Position numbers and translations under genes: made by a program. Source: CAYUVA01 sp964448115 [NCBI: uncultured bacterium] (GTDB taxonomy: Bacteria > CAYUVA01). From it: DNA of 6,265 bases. Under the pieces are notes generated by a model. The model was not told the DNA's origin and did not search any database. It saw only the letters and a list, made by a program, of their open reading frames with translations. Positions 1-5,637 of the stretch are shown piece by piece. Positions within the stretch are counted from its first letter, which is position 1; each line of letters begins with the position of its first letter. The stretch spans positions 4,126 to 10,390 of the forward strand of contig CAYUVA010000066.1 of assembly GCA_964448115.1 (NCBI GenBank). The letters are read 5' to 3'.

Positions 1-66
1 GGAGCTTAGTGGTTGCCCTCCTTCCTTTCCCCCCCATTCATGGGGGGGAATAAAAGGGGGGGGGGG
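1..66. repeat. Composite palindromic repeat, left copy (cut by window start)
   Basis: Positions 4–60 match 650–706 almost base for base, apart from homopolymer lengths: 7 C, 7 G and then 11 G here, against 6, 6 and 6 in the right copy. The core is an inverted repeat, arms 27–37 and 40–50, built from a C run and a G run around ATTCAT. The first 14 bases (GGAGCTTAGTGGTT) recur at 65–78, so the end of the unit is tandemly duplicated with a 64-nt period. The element is non-coding; ATG codons inside it are chance. What lies left of the window is unknown. Confidence 0.8.
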
Positions 67-85
67 AGCTTAGTGGTTAAAGGGG

Positions 86-114
86 TTGAATTATCAAAGG
101 AAATGACTTATCAT
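86..114 (+). promoter_or_regulatory. Candidate sigma-70-type promoter for hicBA
   Basis: TTGAAT (86–91, 4/6 to consensus) is followed after exactly 17 nt by TATCAT (109–114, 5/6). Transcription would start near 121, where there is an in-frame ATG of hicB, so this promoter would give a leaderless or nearly leaderless message. It is incompatible with translation from the ATG at 103. This is a motif match only, in an AT-rich stretch where chance matches are common. Confidence 0.35.
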
Positions 115-339
115 AAATATATGAAACGAAAGTCAGAATTAGTTATCGAAATAACTCAGACCGATGACGGAGGCTTTACCGCCAGAGGTATCGGTGAGGA
201 TATCTTTAGCGAAGGCAATACCCTGGAGGAGATAAGGCGCAACTTACGCGAGGCGGTACTTTGCCACTATGATTCAAAGGATGATATTCCATCAACCATT
301 CGTCTTCATTGGGTTAAAGAGGAAATATTATCGTTATGA
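103..339 (+). CDS. hicB: HicB-like antitoxin
   Basis: Predicted 78-residue antitoxin of a HicAB toxin–antitoxin pair, which binds and neutralises the HicA RNase. It has the compact HicB partial RNase H-like pattern: a beta strand (about residues 12–18), TDDGGFTARGIG (20–31), IFSEGNT (34–40), a helix LEEIRRNLREAVLCHY and a closing strand IRLHWVKEE. There is no room for the C-terminal HTH or ribbon-helix-helix domain of longer HicB proteins, so DNA-binding autoregulation is doubtful. It overlaps hicA by 4 nt (ATGA), implying translational coupling. Antitoxin-first order is the reverse of the classical hicA–hicB arrangement. The start is uncertain: AAAGG at 96–100 is too close to the ATG at 103. 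The in-frame ATG at 121 gives a 72-residue protein that begins where related short HicB proteins usually begin. The open frame also extends back to 13, but that part is repeat sequence and unlikely to be coding. Confidence 0.85.
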   Translation: MTYHKYMKRKSELVIEITQTDDGGFTARGIGEDIFSEGNTLEEIRRNLREAVLCHYDSKDDIPSTIRLHWVKEEILSL

Positions 340-569
340 AGATCCCTCGCGATCTATCCGCAAAGAAGCTTATTAAAATTTGTAAAAGGCATGGTTATCA
401 TGTAACACGCCAGAGAGGTAGCCACATTAGGTTAACCAACCAAGGACCTCCTGTGCATCACATTACGATTCCGAATCATGATACGATAAAACCGGGCACA
501 TTACTTAATATTATAAATGCCGTCTGCCGTCATTTAAGTATTGACATTGATCAGTTCTTTTCTAGGTAG
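336..569 (+). CDS. hicA: HicA-like toxin (mRNA interferase)
   Basis: A 77-residue HicA-family toxin. These proteins have a double-stranded-RNA-binding-like fold and cleave mRNA using one histidine. Visible hallmarks are the N-terminal helix SAKKLIKICKRHGY (residues 8–21), then RQRGSHIRL (25–33) with the expected catalytic His30. A second strand, HHITIPNHDTIKPGTL (41–56), follows, then a terminal helix. The length is typical for the family. The ATG lies inside the hicB stop region (ATGA overlap), with GAGG at 319–322 as a somewhat distant SD. Its partner is the HicB antitoxin just upstream. No residue loss is evident and the toxin looks intact. No terminator follows; the next 120 bases are the right copy of the flanking repeat. 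Confidence 0.9.
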   Translation: MKIPRDLSAKKLIKICKRHGYHVTRQRGSHIRLTNQGPPVHHITIPNHDTIKPGTLLNIINAVCRHLSIDIDQFFSR

Positions 570-590
570 GGGCGCTTGGTTCAATAAAAA

Positions 591-707
591 TTTAACCACC
601 AAGGCACCAAGAGGAAGTGATACCGTGGTACCGTCTTTGTGCCTTGGGGGCTTAGTGGTTGCCCTCCTTCCTTTCCCCCCATTCATGGGGGGAAATAAAA
701 GGGGGGA
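591..707. repeat. Composite palindromic repeat, right copy (two hairpins)
   Basis: This is the fuller copy of the element at the window start. The first half is an interrupted inverted repeat: AACCAC (594–599) pairs with GTGGTT (655–660), and CAAGGCAC (600–607) pairs with GTGCCTTG (639–646). A small TACC/GGTA stem (621–630) lies inside the loop. The second half is a tight hairpin with arms 672–682 and 685–695, again a C run and a G run around ATTCAT, followed by AAAA and six G. No protein-coding content and no T-run are present, so it is not a standard terminator for hicA. It resembles intergenic short interspersed or MITE-like elements, but no transposase is nearby. Confidence 0.75.
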
Positions 708-725
708 GCCTTATTCCTACCATAG

Positions 726-756
726 TTGACAATTACGCAGTGAAATGATTAACAAT
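726..756 (+). promoter_or_regulatory. Candidate promoter for the restriction–modification operon
   Basis: TTGACA at 726–731 is a perfect -35 hexamer. The best -10 candidate is AACAAT (751–756, 4/6), but the 19-nt spacer is long; at 17 nt the hexamer TTAACA is poor. The site lies between the repeat and the first methyltransferase, where an operon promoter is expected. No inverted repeat typical of a C-protein operator was seen, and no controller gene is present. Confidence 0.35.
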
Positions 757-773
757 GGTCAAGGGATAACAAT

Positions 774-1625
774 ATGCCAACAGAACAAAAAATTATACTC
801 GGAAGCTGCGAGAGCTTGACTGAGATCGAGGACGAGAGCGTTCATTTGATGCTCACCTCGCCTCCTTATTTCAATGCACCCTTTGACTACGAGGATTTCT
901 TCGGTTCTTATGATGATTACCTGTCTTTGCTGTCAAAGATGGCAAATGCGGTCTATCGAGTTCTCGATAGGGGAAGAATAGCGGTGGTGAATACCGATGA
1001 TATGTTGGTCAAGGGGGAGAAATTCCCCATCGTTGCAGATACTACCAAGATATTTTTGGAGGCGGGCTTCAAGTACCGAGACCGCATTGTCTGGAAGAAG
1101 CCAGATGGATACCTGAGAATAAGCCGGAGAAGCGGAGTCATGCTGCAAAATCCATATCCGATGTATTACTATCCAGATAACCTCCTGGAGAGCATTTTAA
1201 TATTCCAAAAGGGTAAGTTCGACTATCGAAGCATTTCTACCGAACAAAGGGAGCAATCAAAAATCGACCTGAGCGAGTTTCAGAACAATAAATGGTTCTC
1301 AACGCTATGGGAGATGACCAATGTGCTTCCGAATTCAAAACTCGAGAAGGACATCGCAGCTTTTCCAATCGAGCTACCATATAGAATTATAACACTTTTT
1401 TCGTATAAGGGAGAAACCGTCCTTGATCCATTTCTTGGCAGCGGAACTACCATGAAGGTTGCCAGGGCGCTGGGGAGAAACTGCATCGGCGTTGAAATAG
1501 ACAAAGGCTTGTTACCTGTGATCAAGGAGAAAACCGGCTTCGGGAACCAGACCAGTTTAATAGGGCATGAGGATACCTTAACCATCATAGAGCGGAAGGA
1601 AGTAAAAAGTGGAAATTTTCGCTGA
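774..1625 (+). CDS. Beta-class DNA methyltransferase with SPPY motif (M1)
   Basis: A 283-residue S-adenosylmethionine-dependent DNA methyltransferase that modifies an exocyclic amino group (N4-cytosine or N6-adenine). The motif order is that of the beta class. Catalytic motif IV TSPPY is at residues 28–32, and the central target-recognition region occupies roughly 105–190. A motif X-like segment FPIELPYRIITLFS (197–210) precedes the SAM-binding motif I DPFLGSGTT (218–226), and GVEID (239–243) is motif II. SPPY is common in N4-cytosine enzymes but also found in adenine enzymes, so the product base is open. The ATG is preceded by AAGGGA (761–766) with good spacing. Its 3' end overlaps the following endonuclease gene by 17 nt, making that gene the likely partner. 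All core motifs are intact. Confidence 0.9.
   Translation: MPTEQKIILGSCESLTEIEDESVHLMLTSPPYFNAPFDYEDFFGSYDDYLSLLSKMANAVYRVLDRGRIAVVNTDDMLVKGEKFPIVADTTKIFLEAGFKYRDRIVWKKPDGYLRISRRSGVMLQNPYPMYYYPDNLLESILIFQKGKFDYRSISTEQREQSKIDLSEFQNNKWFSTLWEMTNVLPNSKLEKDIAAFPIELPYRIITLFSYKGETVLDPFLGSGTTMKVARALGRNCIGVEIDKGLLPVIKEKTGFGNQTSLIGHEDTLTIIERKEVKSGNFR
1594..1600 (+). promoter_or_regulatory. Strong ribosome binding site inside M1 that fixes the GTG start of R1
   Basis: GGAAGGA lies 8 nt before GTG at 1609, while the ribosome is still translating the last codons of M1. It supports the GTG start and coupled translation. Confidence 0.65.
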
Positions 1626-2670
1626 GATAACTGGCATTCGCTATTCTCCGATGCTCTGCTCCGAATTATCCGAGTATGATATCAAGGAATTGCCAAAACT
1701 ACTGAAATCAAGAAAAACATCATTTATAATCATGGCTGATAAAAATGCCCAATTCGCAATCTGCAAATGGACTACACCCAAAAGAACAAGGACTTATGGG
1801 GCTGCCAGAACATACAATATTTTAGGTTTCAATGGAAAGCAGGTGAGCATTATTCCGCTCCTTAAGGATGAAGGGATCGAAGGTGATAGAGATTACCTTC
1901 AATTCGATACAATTTCGCTGATGAGCCTACTGGGTATCAATGTTATAATCGCTTACTATAATGACGCTAGGGAAAGGCATCCTTACCGCAATAAGATCAA
2001 ATTTCAAAAACTGGATGCAGATTATATTTTACAGCAGCTTGAGGCTTTACATAGTTACCGTTCAGATGCGCTTCACTGGAACATGCATCAAATAGATATT
2101 CTTCCTGAACTCATCCCCAAGGCTTTGGAGGGACAGGAGATGATCGCACGAAAATTCAGCGTTCCCATGCATTCCTTTGATATTGCAGAAAGAAAACTTC
2201 TTGAAATTTATCAAAACAAGGAAATCTTCATGCAAAGTTCAAGAGATGCTTCTCAAAGAGCGCAACATGCCGAATCTCTTACCACGCAACCTAAAGAAAG
2301 ATTATTGACCGACGAAAAATCAACGATAACCATAAAGAACTATCTCGGCGGACTTTATTATTTAACCGTTGATGAAACAATAATCGAAAATGATCAAATC
2401 GCTTTAATCGAATCGAAGAACTCTAAATCATCTCCAATTCCATCATTAGATGATATTAAAGATGGTCTTATAAAGATGATTATCTTTTCAAACCTATGCA
2501 ATTTAACCGTTGACGGAAAGAACTATAAACATAAAGCAATTCTTAAACTCACTACAGAAAGTACCTTAACTAAAGAAAAGCTTAATCCAAATACCTTGAA
2601 GCTTCTAGGACAGTTAAAAACTGAGGCAGAGAAGAACAATTTTTTTATACAATGCCGATATCTTGATTGA
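1609..2670 (+). CDS. Probable Type II restriction endonuclease, PD-(D/E)XK-like (R1)
   Basis: A 353-residue protein, probably the endonuclease partner of the overlapping upstream methyltransferase. The best catalytic candidate is in the C-terminal third: after an acidic stretch (D255, E256, E260, D262) comes the hydrophobic strand IALI and then E268-S-K270, as in the D…(D/E)XK nuclease core. A helix, DDIKDGLIKMIIFSNL (281–296), follows. The N-terminal half has WTTPKRTRTYGAARTYNIL (54–72) and DRDYLQFDTISLMSLLG (93–109), which look like strongly conserved family motifs; their function is not evident. The start is GTG with a strong SD inside M1, and no better ATG is close by. The gene appears more AT-rich than M1, as is common for endonuclease genes. 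Recognition sequence and exact family are not identifiable here. Assignment rests on the catalytic-site candidate and on gene context. Confidence 0.7.
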   Translation: MEIFAEITGIRYSPMLCSELSEYDIKELPKLLKSRKTSFIIMADKNAQFAICKWTTPKRTRTYGAARTYNILGFNGKQVSIIPLLKDEGIEGDRDYLQFDTISLMSLLGINVIIAYYNDARERHPYRNKIKFQKLDADYILQQLEALHSYRSDALHWNMHQIDILPELIPKALEGQEMIARKFSVPMHSFDIAERKLLEIYQNKEIFMQSSRDASQRAQHAESLTTQPKERLLTDEKSTITIKNYLGGLYYLTVDETIIENDQIALIESKNSKSSPIPSLDDIKDGLIKMIIFSNLCNLTVDGKNYKHKAILKLTTESTLTKEKLNPNTLKLLGQLKTEAEKNNFFIQCRYLD

Positions 2671-2706
2671 AGAAAAGCGTTCATCAATAATAAAGAACAC
2701 AAGAAG

Positions 2707-3570
2707 ATGTATAACCAGATCATCAATGCCGATTGCCTTGAGTGGCTGAGTAATGCGCCTGATGACTTGGGCGTTGATATGACCTTCTTCGATCCGCCGT
2801 TTCTGCAAGGCAAACAGTACAAGTATTTCGATGATTCACAGCCCAAGAAGGATTACTGGTCGTGGATAGAAAATATACTCTCCGAGATATTTCGCACAAG
2901 CGCAGATGGTGGGACCATTTACTTCATGCAGCGAGAGAAGAACACCGAACAAGTGCTACACAGCCTTCGGGAGAGCGGGTGGACATTCCAGAACCTGATA
3001 ATATGGAAGAAGAAGACCTCCGCAGTTCCTGTGAAATGCAGGTATTCCAAGCAATACCAGATCATAGCCTTCGCCGCCAAGGGCGATAAGCCTCGTGTCT
3101 TTAACAAGCTGCGCATCGATCCGCCCCCTGAACCAAACCATAGACAAAAGCGCGAGCAAGGCGTTTATTTAACCGATGTCTGGGACGATATAAGGGAGTT
3201 GACCTCTGGCTATTATGCCGGCGACGAGGCTTACCGGGACGGAGATGGTTCCAGGCTGCACACCCAGCAGTCGCCGGTAGCGCTTTTGCTGAGAATAATT
3301 TTATCTTCGACAATGCCGGGCGACCTGGTGCTCGATCCCTTTGCTGGCACGGGGACTACGGCGGTGGTTGCCAGGCAGCTAAAGCGCGATTATTTATGCT
3401 TGGAGATAGACCCCGATTACACTGAGCTGATCAAAGAGAGAATGGGCACTTTACGCAATGCCGATAATATTGTCAAACACTATGGATATTATAGATTTAC
3501 ACCTAATCTCAAGGATATCTGGGGCATGGAAAAGACGCCGATTACTTTTGAACAGATGAGGATAACTTAG
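2707..3570 (+). CDS. Beta-class adenine-type DNA methyltransferase with DPPF motif (M2)
   Basis: A 287-residue SAM-dependent DNA methyltransferase, probably N6-adenine specific because motif IV is DPPF (residues 29–32). The beta-class order is clear: N-terminal IINADCLEWL (5–14), motif IV, then IIWKKK (98–103). A central target-recognition region follows, then HTQQSPVALLLRII (185–198) as motif X, motif I DPFAGTGTT (210–218), and LEID (232–235) as motif II. It has little similarity to M1 outside the motifs, so it is not a recent duplicate. It starts 36 nt after R1; only AAGAAG directly before the ATG resembles an SD, so it may depend on translation arriving from R1. The frame is open upstream as far as the R1 stop, but no better start was seen. 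It ends in TAG, directly followed in frame by the TTG of the next gene, its likely endonuclease partner. Confidence 0.9.
   Translation: MYNQIINADCLEWLSNAPDDLGVDMTFFDPPFLQGKQYKYFDDSQPKKDYWSWIENILSEIFRTSADGGTIYFMQREKNTEQVLHSLRESGWTFQNLIIWKKKTSAVPVKCRYSKQYQIIAFAAKGDKPRVFNKLRIDPPPEPNHRQKREQGVYLTDVWDDIRELTSGYYAGDEAYRDGDGSRLHTQQSPVALLLRIILSSTMPGDLVLDPFAGTGTTAVVARQLKRDYLCLEIDPDYTELIKERMGTLRNADNIVKHYGYYRFTPNLKDIWGMEKTPITFEQMRIT
3556..3561 (+). promoter_or_regulatory. Ribosome binding site inside the end of M2 for the TTG start of R2
   Basis: ATGAGG ends 9 nt before the TTG at 3571; GAGG (3558–3561) is the SD core. It lies within the last codons of M2, so initiation at R2 is probably coupled to termination at the M2 TAG. 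Confidence 0.5.
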
Positions 3571-4566
3571 TTGTCGAGCTCTAGGGGAATTTACTCTCTA
3601 TTCTATTATATTGTTGAACTATTATCTTCCGAGCGCTTTTCAATAACCAGCGACTTGGAGGGGATAGTTATAAATGCCGGCAAGAGCCAGTTTGCATATA
3701 TAGATGATCGCAAGAAGACTATGGAAAAATATGGATTCGATCTCTGGAAGGACATCAAAGATTCCTTGTCCGAGGAAAAATTTATGCAAACCATAAAAAA
3801 TAACAAGATTGATACAAAAAGATTATATTCCAGCTCTTGGCTTTTTCCGGATTTTTTGCTCAAAACAAGAAAAATATGTGATGGTTCTCTTTGCGGCGGT
3901 GATTTATTGGAGCTAAAGGATTCAAAAGGAGGCTCAATCTCTTCATTCAACTCAACAATTCCGACCAAATTCAAGAATCTGGAGCAGGTTGAGAAAATAA
4001 ACCATAGCGATTTGGTTACAAAAATCGCATGCCTGATAGATAAAGTCGCACCAGGGGAACTAGATCAATACAAATTATTTGAAAGAAGATGTTTTTACCT
4101 TGTACGAACCCATGGTAATAATGAAAAAAAAGCTAAAATTTCTATTGTTGACGGCTCTTTCTTCGAGACTATCCCCAAGGCAGAATTGCTCTCTAGGGCT
4201 TTCAAGGCTGTATTTGAACGACAGCTAAAAAGCAAAGGCATTTCCATTGACAACAAAATCGATCATGAACTTAATATACTTTTAAAGGAAATGGACGACC
4301 AGGCTCTAATCGCCTTTTCGCAGGAAATAGAGAAAGCCTCCGTAAAACCTAGATTCAGGGTAATGGCTGAAGTTCACCCAGAGGGCAATCCCCATAATCC
4401 TAAATTTTATCCACAGATCGAAGAAAGAACTATAAATCTTATAGTTAATAGCAGCCTATGTCCGGAAGAAGGACTTTTTAATGACAATCGTATAAAATTA
4501 AAAAAGTTCTCCATCTTCCATAAGCGCAATGGCGAGCATCTTGTATATCAATTTAAGCTCTCATAA
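3571..4566 (+). CDS. Probable Type II restriction endonuclease, PD-(D/E)XK fold (R2)
   Basis: A 331-residue protein not recognised as a named enzyme. It carries a textbook PD-(D/E)XK active-site pattern: P93-D94, nineteen intervening residues, then E114-L-K116 in DLLELKDSKGG (111–121). The ELK strand is preceded by hydrophobic residues, as expected for the nuclease core, and a Ser/Thr-rich segment SISSFNSTIPTKF follows. With a methyltransferase immediately upstream, this points to a Type II endonuclease. The start is TTG directly after the M2 stop; the next in-frame ATG is at residue 51, too far in to be attractive because the region before it looks structured. M2 and R2 share one reading frame, separated only by TAG. 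The gene appears more AT-rich than M2. Target specificity cannot be read from the sequence. Confidence 0.72.
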   Translation: MSSSRGIYSLFYYIVELLSSERFSITSDLEGIVINAGKSQFAYIDDRKKTMEKYGFDLWKDIKDSLSEEKFMQTIKNNKIDTKRLYSSSWLFPDFLLKTRKICDGSLCGGDLLELKDSKGGSISSFNSTIPTKFKNLEQVEKINHSDLVTKIACLIDKVAPGELDQYKLFERRCFYLVRTHGNNEKKAKISIVDGSFFETIPKAELLSRAFKAVFERQLKSKGISIDNKIDHELNILLKEMDDQALIAFSQEIEKASVKPRFRVMAEVHPEGNPHNPKFYPQIEERTINLIVNSSLCPEEGLFNDNRIKLKKFSIFHKRNGEHLVYQFKLS

Positions 4567-4581
4567 GCTCTAACAAAGAGC
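4567..4581 (+). other. Small hairpin directly after the R2 stop codon
   Basis: GCTCT (4567–4571) pairs with AGAGC (4577–4581) around a 5-nt loop, starting at the base after the stop. There is no T-run afterwards, so this is at best a weak terminator or an mRNA 3'-end structure. The operon may read on into the downstream small gene. Confidence 0.3.
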
Positions 4582-4617
4582 CTAATTAATAAAACCTTTA
4601 TAACGGTATCACGATTC

Positions 4618-4923
4618 CAACACCTAACCATTGGAGGTATATCAACTATGTCTTACAGCAATATGGTATCTGCGTCGAATGATTCGACAGAACAACTGCT
4701 AGGGCTAAAAGAGAGCCTCTCCATCATCCGCAGGGTAATCAATCGCCTGGAGGAAAAACGGCAGGGCAAGCAAGGCGATGATGTCAAGCTGATCGACCAG
4801 CTAGTCAAGCTGTTCGATGTGCAGCGAAAGATGGTCAAGGACTACCTGGATCTTGTGCAAAAAAGCGGTCTGCTCTCAGAGAACGAAGGCATCCATGCGC
4901 ATGGCATCCTCAAGGAGCTTTAC
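4618..4923 (+). repeat. 306-bp direct repeat, left copy
   Basis: This matches 5638–5943 at an offset of 1,020 bases with seven mismatches (4647, 4701, 4744, 4855, 4872, 4873, 4912), about 98% identity. The repeat begins shortly before the ribosome binding site of the small gene and ends six codons before its natural stop. Similarity stops abruptly at both edges. Four of the seven differences fall in the last quarter. Confidence 0.97.
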
Positions 4924-5043
4924 ACTAAGATTCATTTTCTCCTGAAATTTCCTTTTCCAGATCCTCTAACGGGGGCAGGATATCCATTATGCGCTGCCGT
5001 AGCATGTCAAGATCGTTATCAATTATTTGCCAGACCCCTTTGA
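4648..5043 (+). CDS. Left copy of a small helical protein gene, with a foreign C-terminal tail
   Basis: The first 92 residues match the intact copy at 5668 except at four positions (R33/G, V70/L, L76/V, K89/E). They are mostly predicted helix: a polar Ser/Asn-rich start, then heptad-like helices around residues 16–39 and 45–73. I do not recognise the family. At residue 93 the native ending ERATKA is replaced by 39 unrelated residues read from the antisense strand of hepT, to a TGA at 5041–5043. The copy is therefore a 3'-truncated, chimeric gene; the tail is unlikely to be selected as protein. A clear SD, GGAGG (4633–4637), precedes the ATG by 10 nt, so it is probably still translated. It overlaps hepT tail to tail by 119 nt. 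It may be a degenerating duplicate. Confidence 0.55.
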   Translation: MSYSNMVSASNDSTEQLLGLKESLSIIRRVINRLEEKRQGKQGDDVKLIDQLVKLFDVQRKMVKDYLDLVQKSGLLSENEGIHAHGILKELYTKIHFLLKFPFPDPLTGAGYPLCAAVACQDRYQLFARPL

Positions 5044-5299
5044 TGCTAACACCCTCATATTGGTGAATCAAGACATCGCGGAAACCAGCAAGCTCTCTCC
5101 AGGGAATCGTTGGATGCTGGCTTCGATATTGCTCCGGAATGCGCTTAATTGCCTCACCAATTACCTCAAAGTTGCGAATTACAGCATCCTGAGTGCGAAT
5201 ATCATTCATAAATACCTGTTTACCGTCAACGGTATAATCCTTGATGCGGTTGAGCCTTTCCAATATCTGCGCAAGATAAACTCGAGGATCTTTTTTCAT
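4925..5299 (-). CDS. hepT: HEPN-domain toxin HepT
   Basis: A 124-residue HEPN protein of the HepT/MntA (Type VII) toxin–antitoxin family. HepT is an RNase whose partner nucleotidyltransferase silences it by adding AMP to a tyrosine. The defining RX4HXY motif is present as R74-DVLI-H79-Q-Y81, giving the catalytic Arg and His and the AMP-acceptor Tyr. The rest is helical: residues 6–21, 33–55 with AVIRNFEVIGEAIKRIP, and 84–107. The ATG at 5299–5297 overlaps the mntA stop (ATGA) and is preceded by AAAGGAGG (5317–5310 on this strand), a strong SD. An earlier in-frame ATG at 5341 lies deep inside mntA and would add 14 residues unlike the family. The stop lies one base beyond the end of the left direct repeat, so the gene was kept whole at that junction. 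Confidence 0.92.
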   Translation of the reverse strand: MKKDPRVYLAQILERLNRIKDYTVDGKQVFMNDIRTQDAVIRNFEVIGEAIKRIPEQYRSQHPTIPWRELAGFRDVLIHQYEGVSIKGVWQIIDNDLDMLRQRIMDILPPLEDLEKEISGENES

Positions 5300-5595
5300 A
5301 ACGGCACCGCCTCCTTTAGGATGCGGCGACGCAGGAGCCAATATAAGCCATCTTCTGATACCACATCGACCTTTACACCCAGTAAATCCTGTAGATCCAA
5401 TACCAAGGCAGTTAAATCAAGCAAACTACGCCCCGCCTCCATTTTGACTAAAATATCAATATCGCTTTTCCCTGAGGCATCACCCCGAGCAACGGAGCCG
5501 AATAGTCTCAGATCCCGTGCGCCGTGTTTTGCTGCCAGGTCAATGATAGCCTCTCGATTTTCTTCAAGCAATTTTTTTACATTCACAGGACTCAT
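5296..5595 (-). CDS. mntA: MNT-domain nucleotidyltransferase antitoxin MntA
   Basis: A 99-residue minimal nucleotidyltransferase, the antitoxin that AMPylates HepT. It has the family signature GSX10DXD: G33-S34, then D45-I-D47 within SDIDILVKME. A third acidic residue, D77 in VKVDVVSEDGL, completes the metal site. Length and fold order are normal, so it should be active. It is the first gene of a two-gene reverse-strand operon with hepT (4-nt overlap), and this antitoxin-first order is common in the family. No convincing SD precedes the ATG. A promoter candidate just upstream would place the transcript start within a few bases of the ATG, which would explain this. Known members act both as toxin–antitoxin and as antiphage modules. 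Confidence 0.92.
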   Translation of the reverse strand: MSPVNVKKLLEENREAIIDLAAKHGARDLRLFGSVARGDASGKSDIDILVKMEAGRSLLDLTALVLDLQDLLGVKVDVVSEDGLYWLLRRRILKEAVPL

Positions 5596-5607
5596 TTCTG
5601 ATATTTT

Positions 5608-5636
5608 ATTTTAGCCTTCTTTAATTAGAACTTCAA
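5608..5636 (-). promoter_or_regulatory. Candidate promoter for mntA–hepT, near-leaderless
   Basis: On the reverse strand TTGAAG (5636–5631, 4/6) is followed after 17 nt by TAAAAT (5613–5608, 5/6). Transcription would begin near 5601, about 5 nt from the mntA ATG, in keeping with its missing SD. The -35 lies just outside the right direct repeat. This is a motif match only. Confidence 0.4.
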
Positions 5637-5637
5637 T

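Noticed and set aside
13-102. N-terminal extension of hicB from an ATG at 13
   Set aside because: The extra 30 residues are encoded by the palindromic repeat (Pro/Gly-rich low complexity), the same sequence recurs in a non-coding place at 650–706, and HicB proteins of this type do not have such an extension.
672-700. Repeat hairpin as an intrinsic terminator for hicA
   Set aside because: The stem is followed by AATAAAA and G runs on the plus strand and by purine-rich sequence on the minus strand, with no T-run in either direction.
541-729. 62-residue plus-strand frame overlapping the hicA end and the repeat
   Set aside because: It is almost entirely repeat sequence, has no ribosome binding site and no recognisable protein pattern.
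3606-3974. 122-residue reverse-strand frame inside R2
   Set aside because: It is a shadow of an AT-rich gene, with no start signal and no family pattern.
4599-4604. TATAAC as a -10 box for the left small gene
   Set aside because: No acceptable -35 hexamer lies 16–18 nt upstream, so it was not called a promoter.
5300-5341. hepT start at the upstream ATG (5341)
   Set aside because: The 14 extra residues are Pro/Gly-rich and overlap mntA deeply; the ATG at 5299 has a strong SD and the classical 4-nt overlap.
5027-5614. 195-residue plus-strand open frame
   Set aside because: It is the antisense of mntA and hepT, both of which carry full catalytic motifs on the other strand.
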